Positions 44,206 to 52,258 of a stretch of DNA of 64,000 nucleotides are shown here, piece by piece. The notes beneath the pieces are model-generated. The model had not been told where the DNA came from and did not search any database. It saw only the letters and a program-made list of their open reading frames with translations. The stretch is from the NCBI RefSeq assembly GCF_002844375.1, contig NZ_CP024199.1, positions 3,388,001 to 3,452,000 on the forward strand. The letters run 5' to 3'. This DNA comes from Thalassospira marina (GTDB lineage: Bacteria; Pseudomonadota; Alphaproteobacteria; Rhodospirillales; Thalassospiraceae). The position numbers and the translations under genes were made by a program. Each line of letters begins with the position of its first letter. Position 1 is the stretch's first letter.

Positions 44206-45288
44206 ATGAGCGACGAAAACCGTACGCCACGCAAAAAGCAGGATTTCGAAGAAACGCTGGTGCGCAGCGACAAAAATGTCGCATCCTTTGCCCCGCAAAA
44301 GCGTAACTTCCTGCAATCAGCCCAGCATCTGTTACATGGTCATCCCACAATGATCCCCGTCATTGTGCTGATCCTGTCGATCATTATTTTCGGTGCCCTT
44401 GCCGGGCCCAAATTTTTCTCGCCCTTCAACCTGTCGCTGATCGTGCAGCAGGTATCGATCATCGGTATTCTGGCAGCCGCACAAAGCCTGGTCATCCTGA
44501 CGGCAGGTATTGACCTGTCGGTCGGGGCCATCATGGTGCTGATGTCGGTTGTGATGGGACAGCTTGCCGTTTCGGCCGGTATTCCCACCCCCATTGCCCT
44601 GTTGCTGGGGTTTGCAGGTGGGGCGCTGGCAGGGGGCATGAACGGGTTTCTGGTCACCCGCATCAAACTGCCGCCCTTTATCGTTACCCTTGGGTCATGG
44701 AACATCTTTTTTGCGCTTAATCTATGGCTGTCCGATGCCCAGTCCATTCGCAGCCAGACGCTGGATGAAGTCGCCCCGCTTTTGAAATTTTTTGGCGAAA
44801 GCATCGCCATTGGCGGCGCACGGGTAACCTATGGGTCGATCCTGATGCTGCTGATTTTTGCGGTATTGTGGTTCATGCTTAATCACACGGCGTGGGGCCG
44901 GCATGTTTATGCCATTGGCGATGACAAGGAATCCGCCGAGCTTTCGGGCATTCGCACCAATCGCACCCTGATTTCGGTTTATATCCTGGCGGGTGTTGTC
45001 TGCGCGATTGGCGGCTGGGCTTCTATCGGCCGTGTGGGTTCGGTATCGCCGCAAAGCTTCCAGGAAGCCAACCTGCAATCAATTACCGCTGTGGTGATTG
45101 GCGGTATATCCCTGTTTGGCGGGCGCGGGTCCATTGCCGGGCCGTTGATTGGCGCGCTGATCGTTGGTGTGTTCAATTCCGGCCTGCGCATGGTGGGGGT
45201 TGATGTTCTATGGCAACTTTTTGCCATTGGCTGGCTCACCATCATTGCTGTCGCGATTGACCAGTGGATCAGAAAGGTATCGTCATGA
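44206..45288 (+). CDS. frcC: Sugar ABC transporter permease (FrcC-like)
   Basis: A 360-residue inner-membrane permease of the RbsC/BPD_transp_2 family with 8-10 hydrophobic segments. After a polar N-terminus of ~50 residues it shows ILTAGIDLSVGAIMVLMSV and LPPFIVTLGSWNIFFALNLWLSDAQ, and the ATPase-contact loop GDDKESAELSGI. The ATG at 44206 follows CGGAGGAAGC. It forms the channel for the frcB/frcA importer. Its stop overlaps the frcA ATG by four bases. Confidence 0.88.
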   Translation: MSDENRTPRKKQDFEETLVRSDKNVASFAPQKRNFLQSAQHLLHGHPTMIPVIVLILSIIIFGALAGPKFFSPFNLSLIVQQVSIIGILAAAQSLVILTAGIDLSVGAIMVLMSVVMGQLAVSAGIPTPIALLLGFAGGALAGGMNGFLVTRIKLPPFIVTLGSWNIFFALNLWLSDAQSIRSQTLDEVAPLLKFFGESIAIGGARVTYGSILMLLIFAVLWFMLNHTAWGRHVYAIGDDKESAELSGIRTNRTLISVYILAGVVCAIGGWASIGRVGSVSPQSFQEANLQSITAVVIGGISLFGGRGSIAGPLIGALIVGVFNSGLRMVGVDVLWQLFAIGWLTIIAVAIDQWIRKVSS

Positions 45289-46082
45289 CCAACACACAAA
45301 GCACCCTTCAGCCGGTTCTGTCCGGGCGCGGGCTGGTCAAGCGTTATGGTCGTGTCACGGCCCTTGATCATGCCGATTTTGACCTCTATCCCGGCGAAAT
45401 CCTGGCTGTTATCGGCGATAACGGTGCAGGCAAATCATCGCTGATCAAGGCGCTTTCCGGTGCCATTACCCTTGATGAAGGGGAAATTCTGCTGGAAGGC
45501 AAACCCGTCAGCTTTTCATCGCCAATGGATGCCCGCGATGCGGGGATTGAAACGGTTTATCAGACCCTTGCCCTGTCCCCGGCCCTGTCGATTGCGGACA
45601 ACATGTTTATGGGCCGCGAACTGCGCCGCCCCGGCTTTGCCGGCAAGTTCCTTAAAATGCTGGATCATCCGGCAATGCAGCGCGTTGCCCGGGAAAAGCT
45701 GAATGAACTGGGCCTGATGACCATTCAAAACATCAACCAGGCGGTAGAAACCCTTTCGGGTGGGCAGCGCCAGGGCGTTGCCGTGGCCCGTGCAGCAGCT
45801 TTTGGATCGCGCGTGGTGATCATGGATGAACCAACGGCTGCATTGGGCGTCAAGGAAAGCCGCCGCGTTCTGGAACTGATCCAGGATGTGCGATCACGCG
45901 GGATGCCGATTGTGCTGATTTCGCACAATATGCCCCATGTGTTCGAGGTGGCAGACCGCATTCATATCCACCGGCTGGGCAAACGGCTTTGCACCATCAA
46001 ACCCGATGATTACACCATGTCAGATGCCGTTGCCTTCATGACAGGGGCACTCGAAGCCCCCGAAATGGCCCAAACCGCCTAA
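45285..46082 (+). CDS. frcA: Sugar ABC transporter ATP-binding protein (FrcA-like)
   Basis: A 265-residue single-domain ATPase that powers the sugar importer. Walker A GDNGAGKSS is at 44-52, signature LSGGQ at 157-161 and Walker B VIMDE at 178-182. Many sugar importers of this class have a double ATPase (RbsA type); this one has a single domain, the FrcA form. ATGA overlap with frcC. Confidence 0.9.
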   Translation: MTNTQSTLQPVLSGRGLVKRYGRVTALDHADFDLYPGEILAVIGDNGAGKSSLIKALSGAITLDEGEILLEGKPVSFSSPMDARDAGIETVYQTLALSPALSIADNMFMGRELRRPGFAGKFLKMLDHPAMQRVAREKLNELGLMTIQNINQAVETLSGGQRQGVAVARAAAFGSRVVIMDEPTAALGVKESRRVLELIQDVRSRGMPIVLISHNMPHVFEVADRIHIHRLGKRLCTIKPDDYTMSDAVAFMTGALEAPEMAQTA

Positions 46083-46107
46083 CCCGTGATCAGGAACCCC
46101 GGAAAGA

Positions 46108-46749
46108 ATGACCATCGATCTTGATCAAATCGCTTCGCTTATTGCTGCCCGTCGCTCCGGTGAAGGCCGGATGATGGTGGCAATCGCCGGCGCCCCAGCT
46201 TCGGGCAAGTCAACCCTGTCCGAACGGCTTCATCACCATCTGGGGGGTGATGAAGCCGGGGTTGCCGTCGTTCCCATGGATGGTTTCCATTTTGATGATG
46301 CCATCCTGCGCGAACGGGGTGACCTTGCCCGCAAGGGTGCGCCCCATACATTTGATGTTGGCGGTTTTGCCCGTTACCTTGCCGCCATTCGCGAAGATGA
46401 CGAGGATATCTTTGTTCCCGTCTTTGATCGCAAGCTGGAGCTTTCACGCGGCTCTGCGCGCTGTATTGGCAAACACCACCGCCTGATCCTGGTCGAAGGC
46501 AATTACCTGCTGTTAAAACAGGCCCCCTGGAACCGCCTTGCCAGCCTGTTTGATTTAAAACTGATGCTTGATGTGCCAATGGGCGTTCTTGAACAACGCC
46601 TGATCCAGCGCTGGCTTGATCATGGCTTTGACCAGAAATCTGCCACCAGCCGCGCGCTTGAAAACGATATTCCCAATGCACGCGTCGTCCAAAGCCAGTC
46701 CGGCGGGGCAGACCATATCCTGCAGCTTACGCCGGAATATCCGGCGTAA
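46108..46749 (+). CDS. frcK: P-loop kinase of the sugar transport cluster (FrcK-like)
   Basis: A 213-residue nucleotide-binding kinase of the uridine/pantothenate kinase-like group. P-loop GAPASGKST is at 28-36; VPMDGFHFDDAIL and PHTFDVGGFARYL are conserved. RLILVEGNYLLL carries the Walker B region. It probably phosphorylates an imported sugar, by analogy to FrcK. It begins 25 bases after frcA. A 10-bp hairpin runs across its stop codon. Confidence 0.8.
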   Translation: MTIDLDQIASLIAARRSGEGRMMVAIAGAPASGKSTLSERLHHHLGGDEAGVAVVPMDGFHFDDAILRERGDLARKGAPHTFDVGGFARYLAAIREDDEDIFVPVFDRKLELSRGSARCIGKHHRLILVEGNYLLLKQAPWNRLASLFDLKLMLDVPMGVLEQRLIQRWLDHGFDQKSATSRALENDIPNARVVQSQSGGADHILQLTPEYPA

Positions 46750-46750
46750 G
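46726..46750. terminator. Hairpin across the frcK stop codon
   Basis: CTTACGCCGG and CCGGCGTAAG arms with loop AATAT. The frcK stop is inside the right arm. The convergent LysR stop begins at 46751, so it may end both transcripts, although no T run follows. Confidence 0.5.
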
Positions 46751-47644
46751 TTATAGCACCCGTGCTTCACCCAAAGGCCGGGCCAGTGGTTTCATAACAT
46801 TGGTGACCCAGTCCAGCACTGCGCGAATATGGGGCAAATGCGCCATATCCTGATGCACCAGCAGCCATATTTCCCGCCCGGCCGTTACATCATATTGCGC
46901 CAAACGGTGCATACCGGTTGCCTGCGCCCCGATACATACCGGCAAAAGGCAGCAGGCATCGGCTTCCTTTGCCATGCCTGCCAGCATCAGGGACCGGTTG
47001 GCACGGCCAATGACCCTGCGATTGCCAAAGGCATTGCTTAGCCATTGCTGTTCGGGTTTGTCGGCAAAACCTTCGGTCAAATCGACCCACGGGGATATAT
47101 GTGCGTCCATATCCGGCCGTGCGCCATAAATAGCAAATTCCATAAAACCGATCCTGCGGCTGCGAAAGGCACCGCTTTCGGGCAGGGCCAGGCGAATGGC
47201 AATATCGGTTTCGCGCTGCGCAATGTTCAGGTTGCGGTTATGCCCCGTCAGTTCCAGTTGCAAGCCGGGATAACATTGATGAAATCCGCCAAAGGCTGGC
47301 ACCAGCACCCCTTCTAAAATGGCATCCACCGCCGAAAGCCGGACATTGCCCGTAAGCGCGGTTTTATCATCCGCCCCATCCCCTCCGGGCATTTTGCCCA
47401 TAAAGGCCGCCAGGTTTTCTTCCATCAACCTTGCGGTTTCCAGTAATTGCCGCCCCTGCCCCGTCGGGCTTAGCGCCCCTTCATCACGACGCAATATGGG
47501 GTAACCCAGCACTTCTTCCAGCCGGGCGATGCGGCGGCTGACTGTCGTCTGGTTAATTCCCAGTTCGCGGGCAGCTGCGCTCATATTCCCCGCCCGGCAT
47601 AATACCGCAAAGGTCCGCAGGCCATCCCAGTCCGGTGTTTTCAT
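46751..47644 (-). CDS. LysR family transcriptional regulator
   Basis: A regulator of about 297 residues. The winged helix (LRTFAVLCRAGNMSAAARELGINQTTVSRRIARLEEVLG) is at about 6-60, followed by a ligand domain (NVRLSAVDAILEGVLVPAFGGFHQCYPGLQLELTG). Starting at 47644 gives GGGGA seven bases upstream; 47656 is also in frame. It is divergent from the isochorismatase-like gene, with palindromes between them, so it is its likely regulator. Confidence 0.9.
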   Translation of the reverse strand: MKTPDWDGLRTFAVLCRAGNMSAAARELGINQTTVSRRIARLEEVLGYPILRRDEGALSPTGQGRQLLETARLMEENLAAFMGKMPGGDGADDKTALTGNVRLSAVDAILEGVLVPAFGGFHQCYPGLQLELTGHNRNLNIAQRETDIAIRLALPESGAFRSRRIGFMEFAIYGARPDMDAHISPWVDLTEGFADKPEQQWLSNAFGNRRVIGRANRSLMLAGMAKEADACCLLPVCIGAQATGMHRLAQYDVTAGREIWLLVHQDMAHLPHIRAVLDWVTNVMKPLARPLGEARVL

Positions 47645-47656
47645 GCCAATCCCCAT

Positions 47657-47714
47657 ATCTGCAATTTTGCAGATTATAGCGGCATATATGCGTATTTAAA
47701 CTGCATTCATGCAG
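47657..47714. promoter_or_regulatory. Cluster of palindromes in the LysR/isochorismatase gap
   Basis: ATCTGCAA-TT-TTGCAGAT (47657-47674), GCATATATGC (47682-47691) and CTGCAT-TC-ATGCAG (47701-47714). The first and third share a CTGCA/TGCAG core, consistent with a LysR tetramer contacting two sites. Confidence 0.5.
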
Positions 47715-47750
47715 CGTCAATATCACGGCATCACATATAGGGAACCCAAC

Positions 47751-48383
47751 ATGACTGCAAAAACAATCCTGTCGCTGGCCAATGCCCACCCCACCATCGG
47801 CACGCCGGAAAATGCCGCACTGATCATTATTGATGCCCAGGAAGAATACCGTTCAGGCGCGTTGCCCCTGTCCGGGCTGGACGATGCCCTGGCAAATGCC
47901 GCGTCCCTGCTGGATCATTGGCGCAACAAGGGCGGGATGGTCATTCACATTGTTCATCACGGCGCACCGGGTGGTGCGGTGTTTAACCCCGATGGCGAAT
48001 ATGTTGCCATCCTGCCCGAAGTCCGCCCGCAGGAGGGCGAGGAAGTACTGGTCAAAAACGTGCCCAATTCATTTGGCCATACCGGGCTTGATGACATTTT
48101 GAAAAAGGCCGGTTTGAAAAACATCGTCCTGGCCGGTTTCATGACCCATCTTTGCGTGTCCACCACGGCGCGCATGGGGCACCAGGGCGGATATGGCGTT
48201 ACTGTTATTGCCGATGCCACAGCCACCCGCGACCTGCCGGTTCCGCCAACCCTGAACACAGCGACAAACGCCCATGACCGCGCATCGGTCATTCCGGCCG
48301 AAATCCTGCATAAGGCCGAACTGGCGATGCTGGGCGATATCTTTGCCACCATTGCCCGCACCGATGCCGTTATTGCCGCCTGA
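47751..48383 (+). CDS. Isochorismatase-like cysteine hydrolase
   Basis: A 210-residue isochorismatase-fold hydrolase. The catalytic residues are D28 in IIDAQEEY, K102 in VLVKNVPNSF and C135 in MTHLCVSTTAR. A non-proline cis-peptide is probable before T132. The family includes nicotinamidases, biuret hydrolases and isochorismatases; the substrate cannot be told from sequence. ATG at 47751 follows AGGGAA. Regulated probably by the divergent LysR. Confidence 0.88.
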   Translation: MTAKTILSLANAHPTIGTPENAALIIIDAQEEYRSGALPLSGLDDALANAASLLDHWRNKGGMVIHIVHHGAPGGAVFNPDGEYVAILPEVRPQEGEEVLVKNVPNSFGHTGLDDILKKAGLKNIVLAGFMTHLCVSTTARMGHQGGYGVTVIADATATRDLPVPPTLNTATNAHDRASVIPAEILHKAELAMLGDIFATIARTDAVIAA

Positions 48384-48403
48384 ATTGCGATAAATCCAAA
48401 CAA

Positions 48404-48440
48404 AAATGCCGCGCAAAGCATCTGCGCGGCATTTCGTTTT
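48404..48440. terminator. Terminator between isochorismatase and proB
   Basis: Perfect 12-base arms AAATGCCGCGCA and TGCGCGGCATTT with a seven-base loop, followed by CGTTTTT on the plus strand and with AAAAA on the left for the minus-strand transcript. Confidence 0.88.
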
Positions 48441-48486
48441 TCTGCATCCCGGCAGCACCGGCCGCCAAGGGTTTAACCTTCGGGAT

Positions 48487-49602
48487 TCAACCTTCAGCAA
48501 GCACCAGATCATCGGAATGGATAATGGCGTTACCCCGGCTAAAACCCAGGATAGGTTCGATATCGTGGCTGTTATGGCCCAAAAGTTGGCGGGTTTCCTC
48601 GGCGGAATAGGATGAAATACCGCGCGCGATTTCCGCCCCCTCGGCCGAAAGGACACGCACCGCATCCCCTGCCTTAAAGCTACCCTGCAATGAGGCAATA
48701 CCGGGTGCCAGCAGGTTTTTACCCGCACGAATGGCGCGTTCCGCCCCGCTATCGATCACGATTGCCCCGCGTGCCGAAAGCGATGTTGCAATCCAGTGGC
48801 GGCGTGCGGCAAGCGGCGTTTCGGATGGCTGAAACAGGGTATGCGGCCCGCCTTCAAGCTGGGCTTTTAACGGGTGATAAATGGTGCCCCGTGCAATCAT
48901 CATGCGGCAACCGGCCTTCATGGCAATTTCGGCAGCCTGAAGCTTTGTCACCATCCCGCCAGAGCTATACATGGTCGGCGCAGCACCGGCCATATCCATG
49001 ATTTCCGGGGTCAGTTCACCCACTTCGGGGATCAGAACGGCATCCGGGTTCTTGCGCGGATCAGCGGTATAAAGCCCGTCAATGTCTGAAAGCAGCACCA
49101 GCATATCGGCCGAAATCATATGCGCGACCTTGGCTGCCAGCCGGTCATTATCACCAAAACGGATTTCCGCCGTTGCCACGGTATCGTTTTCATTGATCAG
49201 CGGAATCGCACCACGGGCCAGCAACGCGTTCAACGTGCCACGCGCATTCAGATAGCGGCGGCGCGCTTCCATATCTTCCAGGGTCACCAGCACCTGTGCC
49301 ATCACCAGGCCATTGCGATGCAGGGCTTCCTGCCACACCTGCGACAGCGAAATCTGCCCGGTGGCGGCAGCAGCCTGTTTGTCGGCCAGGCTGATCGTGC
49401 GGTGATCCAGGCCCAGAATGCGCCGCCCCATGGCAATCGCCCCGCTGGAAACGATAATCACCTCTGTCCCGCGTTCACGCAGGGCGGCAATATCGTCTGC
49501 CAGGGCTTCAAGCCAGGCCCGGCGCAGCTTGCCGGTGGTTTCATCCACCAGCAGGGCCGAGCCAACCTTGACAATCAGGCGTTTTGCATCGGCAAGGCTC
49601 AA
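48487..49602 (-). CDS. proB: Glutamate 5-kinase
   Basis: First step of proline synthesis, phosphorylating glutamate. The amino acid kinase domain (about 1-260) shows VKVGSALL, SSGAIAMG and NENDTVATAEIRFGDNDRLAA. A C-terminal PUA domain follows. It uses a TTG start overlapping the obgE stop (TTGA), with GAGGGG nine bases upstream. No proA follows. Confidence 0.95.
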   Translation of the reverse strand: MSLADAKRLIVKVGSALLVDETTGKLRRAWLEALADDIAALRERGTEVIIVSSGAIAMGRRILGLDHRTISLADKQAAAATGQISLSQVWQEALHRNGLVMAQVLVTLEDMEARRRYLNARGTLNALLARGAIPLINENDTVATAEIRFGDNDRLAAKVAHMISADMLVLLSDIDGLYTADPRKNPDAVLIPEVGELTPEIMDMAGAAPTMYSSGGMVTKLQAAEIAMKAGCRMMIARGTIYHPLKAQLEGGPHTLFQPSETPLAARRHWIATSLSARGAIVIDSGAERAIRAGKNLLAPGIASLQGSFKAGDAVRVLSAEGAEIARGISSYSAEETRQLLGHNSHDIEPILGFSRGNAIIHSDDLVLAEG

Positions 49603-50636
49603 GGCTGGAACCCCTCATAATCCTGGTTTTCTTCGGCACGGCGCCGGCGCTCGGCGAGAATTTGCTCGCGCAATTTACGGTGAATATCGGTCACCCCCTG
49701 CTGGGTCGCGCCCGAAACCACAAACACTTCCTTGCCAATACCCTTTTTCAGAATCTGGCGCTGTTCCTCGACCATTTCCGGCAAAAGCTGGTCTGCCTTC
49801 GACAGGGCGACGATTTCCGGCTTTTCGATCAGCTCGTCGGCATAGTTTTCCAGCTCTTCGCGCACGGTGCGATAGGTGCCGACCGGGTCTTCATCGGCAC
49901 AATCGATCAGATGCAGCAAAACTTCGCAGCGTTCGATATGGCCCAAAAAGCGCGTACCAATGCCCTTGCCTTCCGATGCGCCTTCGATCAGGCCGGGAAT
50001 ATCGGCCAGCACGAACTCGCCATCATCAACGCTGACAACACCAAGCTGCGGATGCAGGGTGGTAAACGGGTAATCGGCAATTTTCGGTCGCGCGGCAGAT
50101 GATGCCGCCAGGAAGGTTGATTTACCGGCATTGGGCAGGCCGACCAGCCCGGCATCGGCAATCAGCTTCAGGCGCAGCCATACCCACATTTCTTCATTCG
50201 GCCAGCCTTCTTCGGCACGGCGCGGGGCCTGGTTGGTTGACGATTTGAAATGCGTGTTGCCACGCCCGCCATCACCACCATGGCACAAAACAAACTGCTG
50301 GCCCGGCTCGATCATATCGACAATCAGGGTCTCGCGGTCTTCTTCAAGGATCTGCGTTCCGACCGGCACCTTGATGGTTACCGATTTACCGGCACGCCCC
50401 GTCCGGTTGCGGCCCATGCCATGCATGCCGATTTCGGCCTTGAAATGCTGCTGATAACGGAAATCGATCAGGGTATTGAGGTTTTCTTCCGCCTCAAGAA
50501 TCACATCGCCGCCCCGGCCGCCATCGCCGCCATCCGGGCCGCCATATTCAACGAACTTCTCCCGCCGGAAGCTGACTGATCCGGCGCCGCCGCGACCGCT
50601 TCGCACATAAATCTTTGCTTCGTCCAGAAACTTCAT
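49599..50636 (-). CDS. obgE: GTPase ObgE/CgtA
   Basis: A 345-residue essential GTPase linked to 50S ribosome assembly. The glycine-rich Obg domain is at about 1-158 (GGPDGGDGGRGGDVILE). The G1 motif GLPNAGKST is at about 166-174 and G3 DIPGLIEGASEGKGIG near 213-228. The C-terminal domain is short and ends in a variable acidic tail. Commonly found downstream of rplU-rpmA, as here. Its stop overlaps the proB start. Confidence 0.97.
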   Translation of the reverse strand: MKFLDEAKIYVRSGRGGAGSVSFRREKFVEYGGPDGGDGGRGGDVILEAEENLNTLIDFRYQQHFKAEIGMHGMGRNRTGRAGKSVTIKVPVGTQILEEDRETLIVDMIEPGQQFVLCHGGDGGRGNTHFKSSTNQAPRRAEEGWPNEEMWVWLRLKLIADAGLVGLPNAGKSTFLAASSAARPKIADYPFTTLHPQLGVVSVDDGEFVLADIPGLIEGASEGKGIGTRFLGHIERCEVLLHLIDCADEDPVGTYRTVREELENYADELIEKPEIVALSKADQLLPEMVEEQRQILKKGIGKEVFVVSGATQQGVTDIHRKLREQILAERRRRAEENQDYEGFQP

Positions 50637-50720
50637 AACCAGTCCTTTGGGATCAATTCAATTGGGGATTATCCCCATTTCCACCCGCATGCGGGCATCA
50701 CAATATTTTGCCTGAAACAT

Positions 50721-50758
50721 ATAAAACAGGGGAGGAATGATTGCTCATTCCTCCCCTG
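50721..50758 (-). terminator. Terminator of rplU-rpmA
   Basis: A perfect 14-bp stem, CAGGGGAGGAATGA and TCATTCCTCCCCTG, with a TTGC loop, followed on the minus strand by TTTTAT. It separates rpmA from obgE. Confidence 0.88.
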
Positions 50759-50793
50759 AAAATTCTTGGCACGTTGTGCCCGGAACGGGAGGC

Positions 50794-51054
50794 TTACGCC
50801 TCGGCCGGGACGACGCTTACAAAGGTGCGACCCTTGAAGCCCGATTTGAACTGGACGCTACCGCCAGCAGTTGCAAACAGAGTGTGGTCTTTGGCAACGC
50901 CAACATTGTCACCTGCATGGAACTTGGTTCCGCGCTGACGAACGAGAATGTTACCTGCAACAACCGCCTGGCCACCGAATTTCTTGACGCCGAGGCGCCG
51001 ACCTTCGGAGTCGCGACCGTTACGGGAGCTACCACCAGCTTTTTTATGAGCCAT
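50794..51054 (-). CDS. rpmA: 50S ribosomal protein L27
   Basis: An 86-residue ribosomal protein near the peptidyl transferase centre. MAHKKAGGSSRNGRDSEGRRLGVKKFGG is the highly conserved start, which has no cleavable N-terminal extension of the Firmicutes type, followed by NILVRQRGT and AKDHTLFA. It lies 33 bases after rplU. Confidence 0.98.
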   Translation of the reverse strand: MAHKKAGGSSRNGRDSEGRRLGVKKFGGQAVVAGNILVRQRGTKFHAGDNVGVAKDHTLFATAGGSVQFKSGFKGRTFVSVVPAEA

Positions 51055-51087
51055 GAAACCCTCCTAAAACTGCATCCGCCTGATAAA

Positions 51088-51399
51088 TCAGACGTTGATG
51101 CCCGTGATGCGCAGAACGGTCAGGTTCTGGCGATGACCATTTTTGCGACGGTAGTTGTGCCGGCGCTTTTTCTTGAAAACGATCACCTTGTCGCCCTTGG
51201 CCTGTTCCAGCACTTCTGCAACAACAGAAGCACCCGAGACCAACGGAGCACCAACCTGCGGCGCACCGTCGCCAGCAACCATGAGAACCTGATCCAGGGT
51301 CACGGTTTCACCAGCTTGGGCAGCGATCTTTTCGACTTTGATAACGTCGTTGGCGGCAACCTTGTACTGCTTGCCACCAGTTTTGATGATTGCATACAT
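51088..51399 (-). CDS. rplU: 50S ribosomal protein L21
   Basis: A 103-residue ribosomal protein: MYAIIKTGGKQYKV at the start, FKKKRRHNYRRKNGHRQ and LRITGI at the end. The frame extends 36 bases upstream, but ATG at 51399 is the standard start. First gene of the rplU-rpmA unit. Confidence 0.98.
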   Translation of the reverse strand: MYAIIKTGGKQYKVAANDVIKVEKIAAQAGETVTLDQVLMVAGDGAPQVGAPLVSGASVVAEVLEQAKGDKVIVFKKKRRHNYRRKNGHRQNLTVLRITGINV

Positions 51400-51871
51400 C
51401 GTAATAGTTCCTGAAAAAAGAATTCGGAAACGCAAACGCGCAGCCCGGTGTCGCTGCTAACTGAGACCGGACCGCTGCGAGAGACGGGTGAATTACCTTT
51501 TTACCCCTCAAATGTCAACTCCAAAGCGGCCTGATCCCGGCATATCGCTGCGCTTTACACGCATGGCAAACCTGCAACCATCAAACCAGCGATCCCAAAC
51601 AGTGCCCTTCACCAGCCCCACCAGCACAAACCGCCTTTAACGCAAACCATAGCCAGCCCTGTCAGATCACAACACCAACGCGTCCAGCAGGAGCACATAT
51701 AACATACGCCGAACCGCCCCGATGCCGACCTCCGCGCCTGCCCAGCCCCGGCCCGGCCCGGCAGCGCCCAAATCAAGATTTTCACATCAAGAATGAAAGT
51801 TTTGCGTTTTCTCTCTTGCAATCTCGCGCACAGACCGTTAAACACCGCGTCGAACGCCAGACCACACATGC
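51400..51871. other. Intergenic region between rplU and tRNA-Ser
   Basis: A 472-bp gap with the rplU leader on the left and a tRNA promoter candidate on the right. Short frames in the middle look non-coding. No other feature recognised. Confidence 0.5.
51816..51843 (+). promoter_or_regulatory. Candidate promoter of tRNA-Ser
   Basis: TTGCAA (51816-51821) and TTAAAC (51838-51843) with a 16-bp spacer, about 28 bases before the mature tRNA 5' end. Confidence 0.4.
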
Positions 51872-51961
<90 letters not shown>

Positions 51962-52258
51962 TTTTCCGAAGATTACTCTTCCAAAATACTATGCTGCCGC
52001 ACTTCACCCGACGACTTGGATCGGTGCCGACTTAACGCTGCAGCAAGATATATCCTGACTGTAACGGCGGCAGAAGTTCGGCCATTAGGTATCTCCATAG
52101 CCTGAGCAACTATTGCCCTCTCTCGTGGACTCATCACGACAGGTAGACGCTGCTGCCAAAATAAACCTTGACCCGGACGTTACGTCATAGTGCAGACGAT
52201 CGAGAACCAACATTAAGGGTCGTTCTTGACGGCTCATGACTGGCACGAAGGTTCTGCA
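51962..52258. other. Intergenic region after tRNA-Ser
   Basis: About 300 bp between the tRNA and the S9 peptidase gene. It holds a 53-codon minus-strand frame (51973-52134) without a ribosome site or recognisable product. No integrase fragment or repeat of the tRNA 3' end was seen. Confidence 0.4.

Noticed and set aside
51973..52134. A 53-codon minus-strand frame right after tRNA-Ser
   Set aside because: No ribosome site, no recognisable product, and no integrase or transposase motif.
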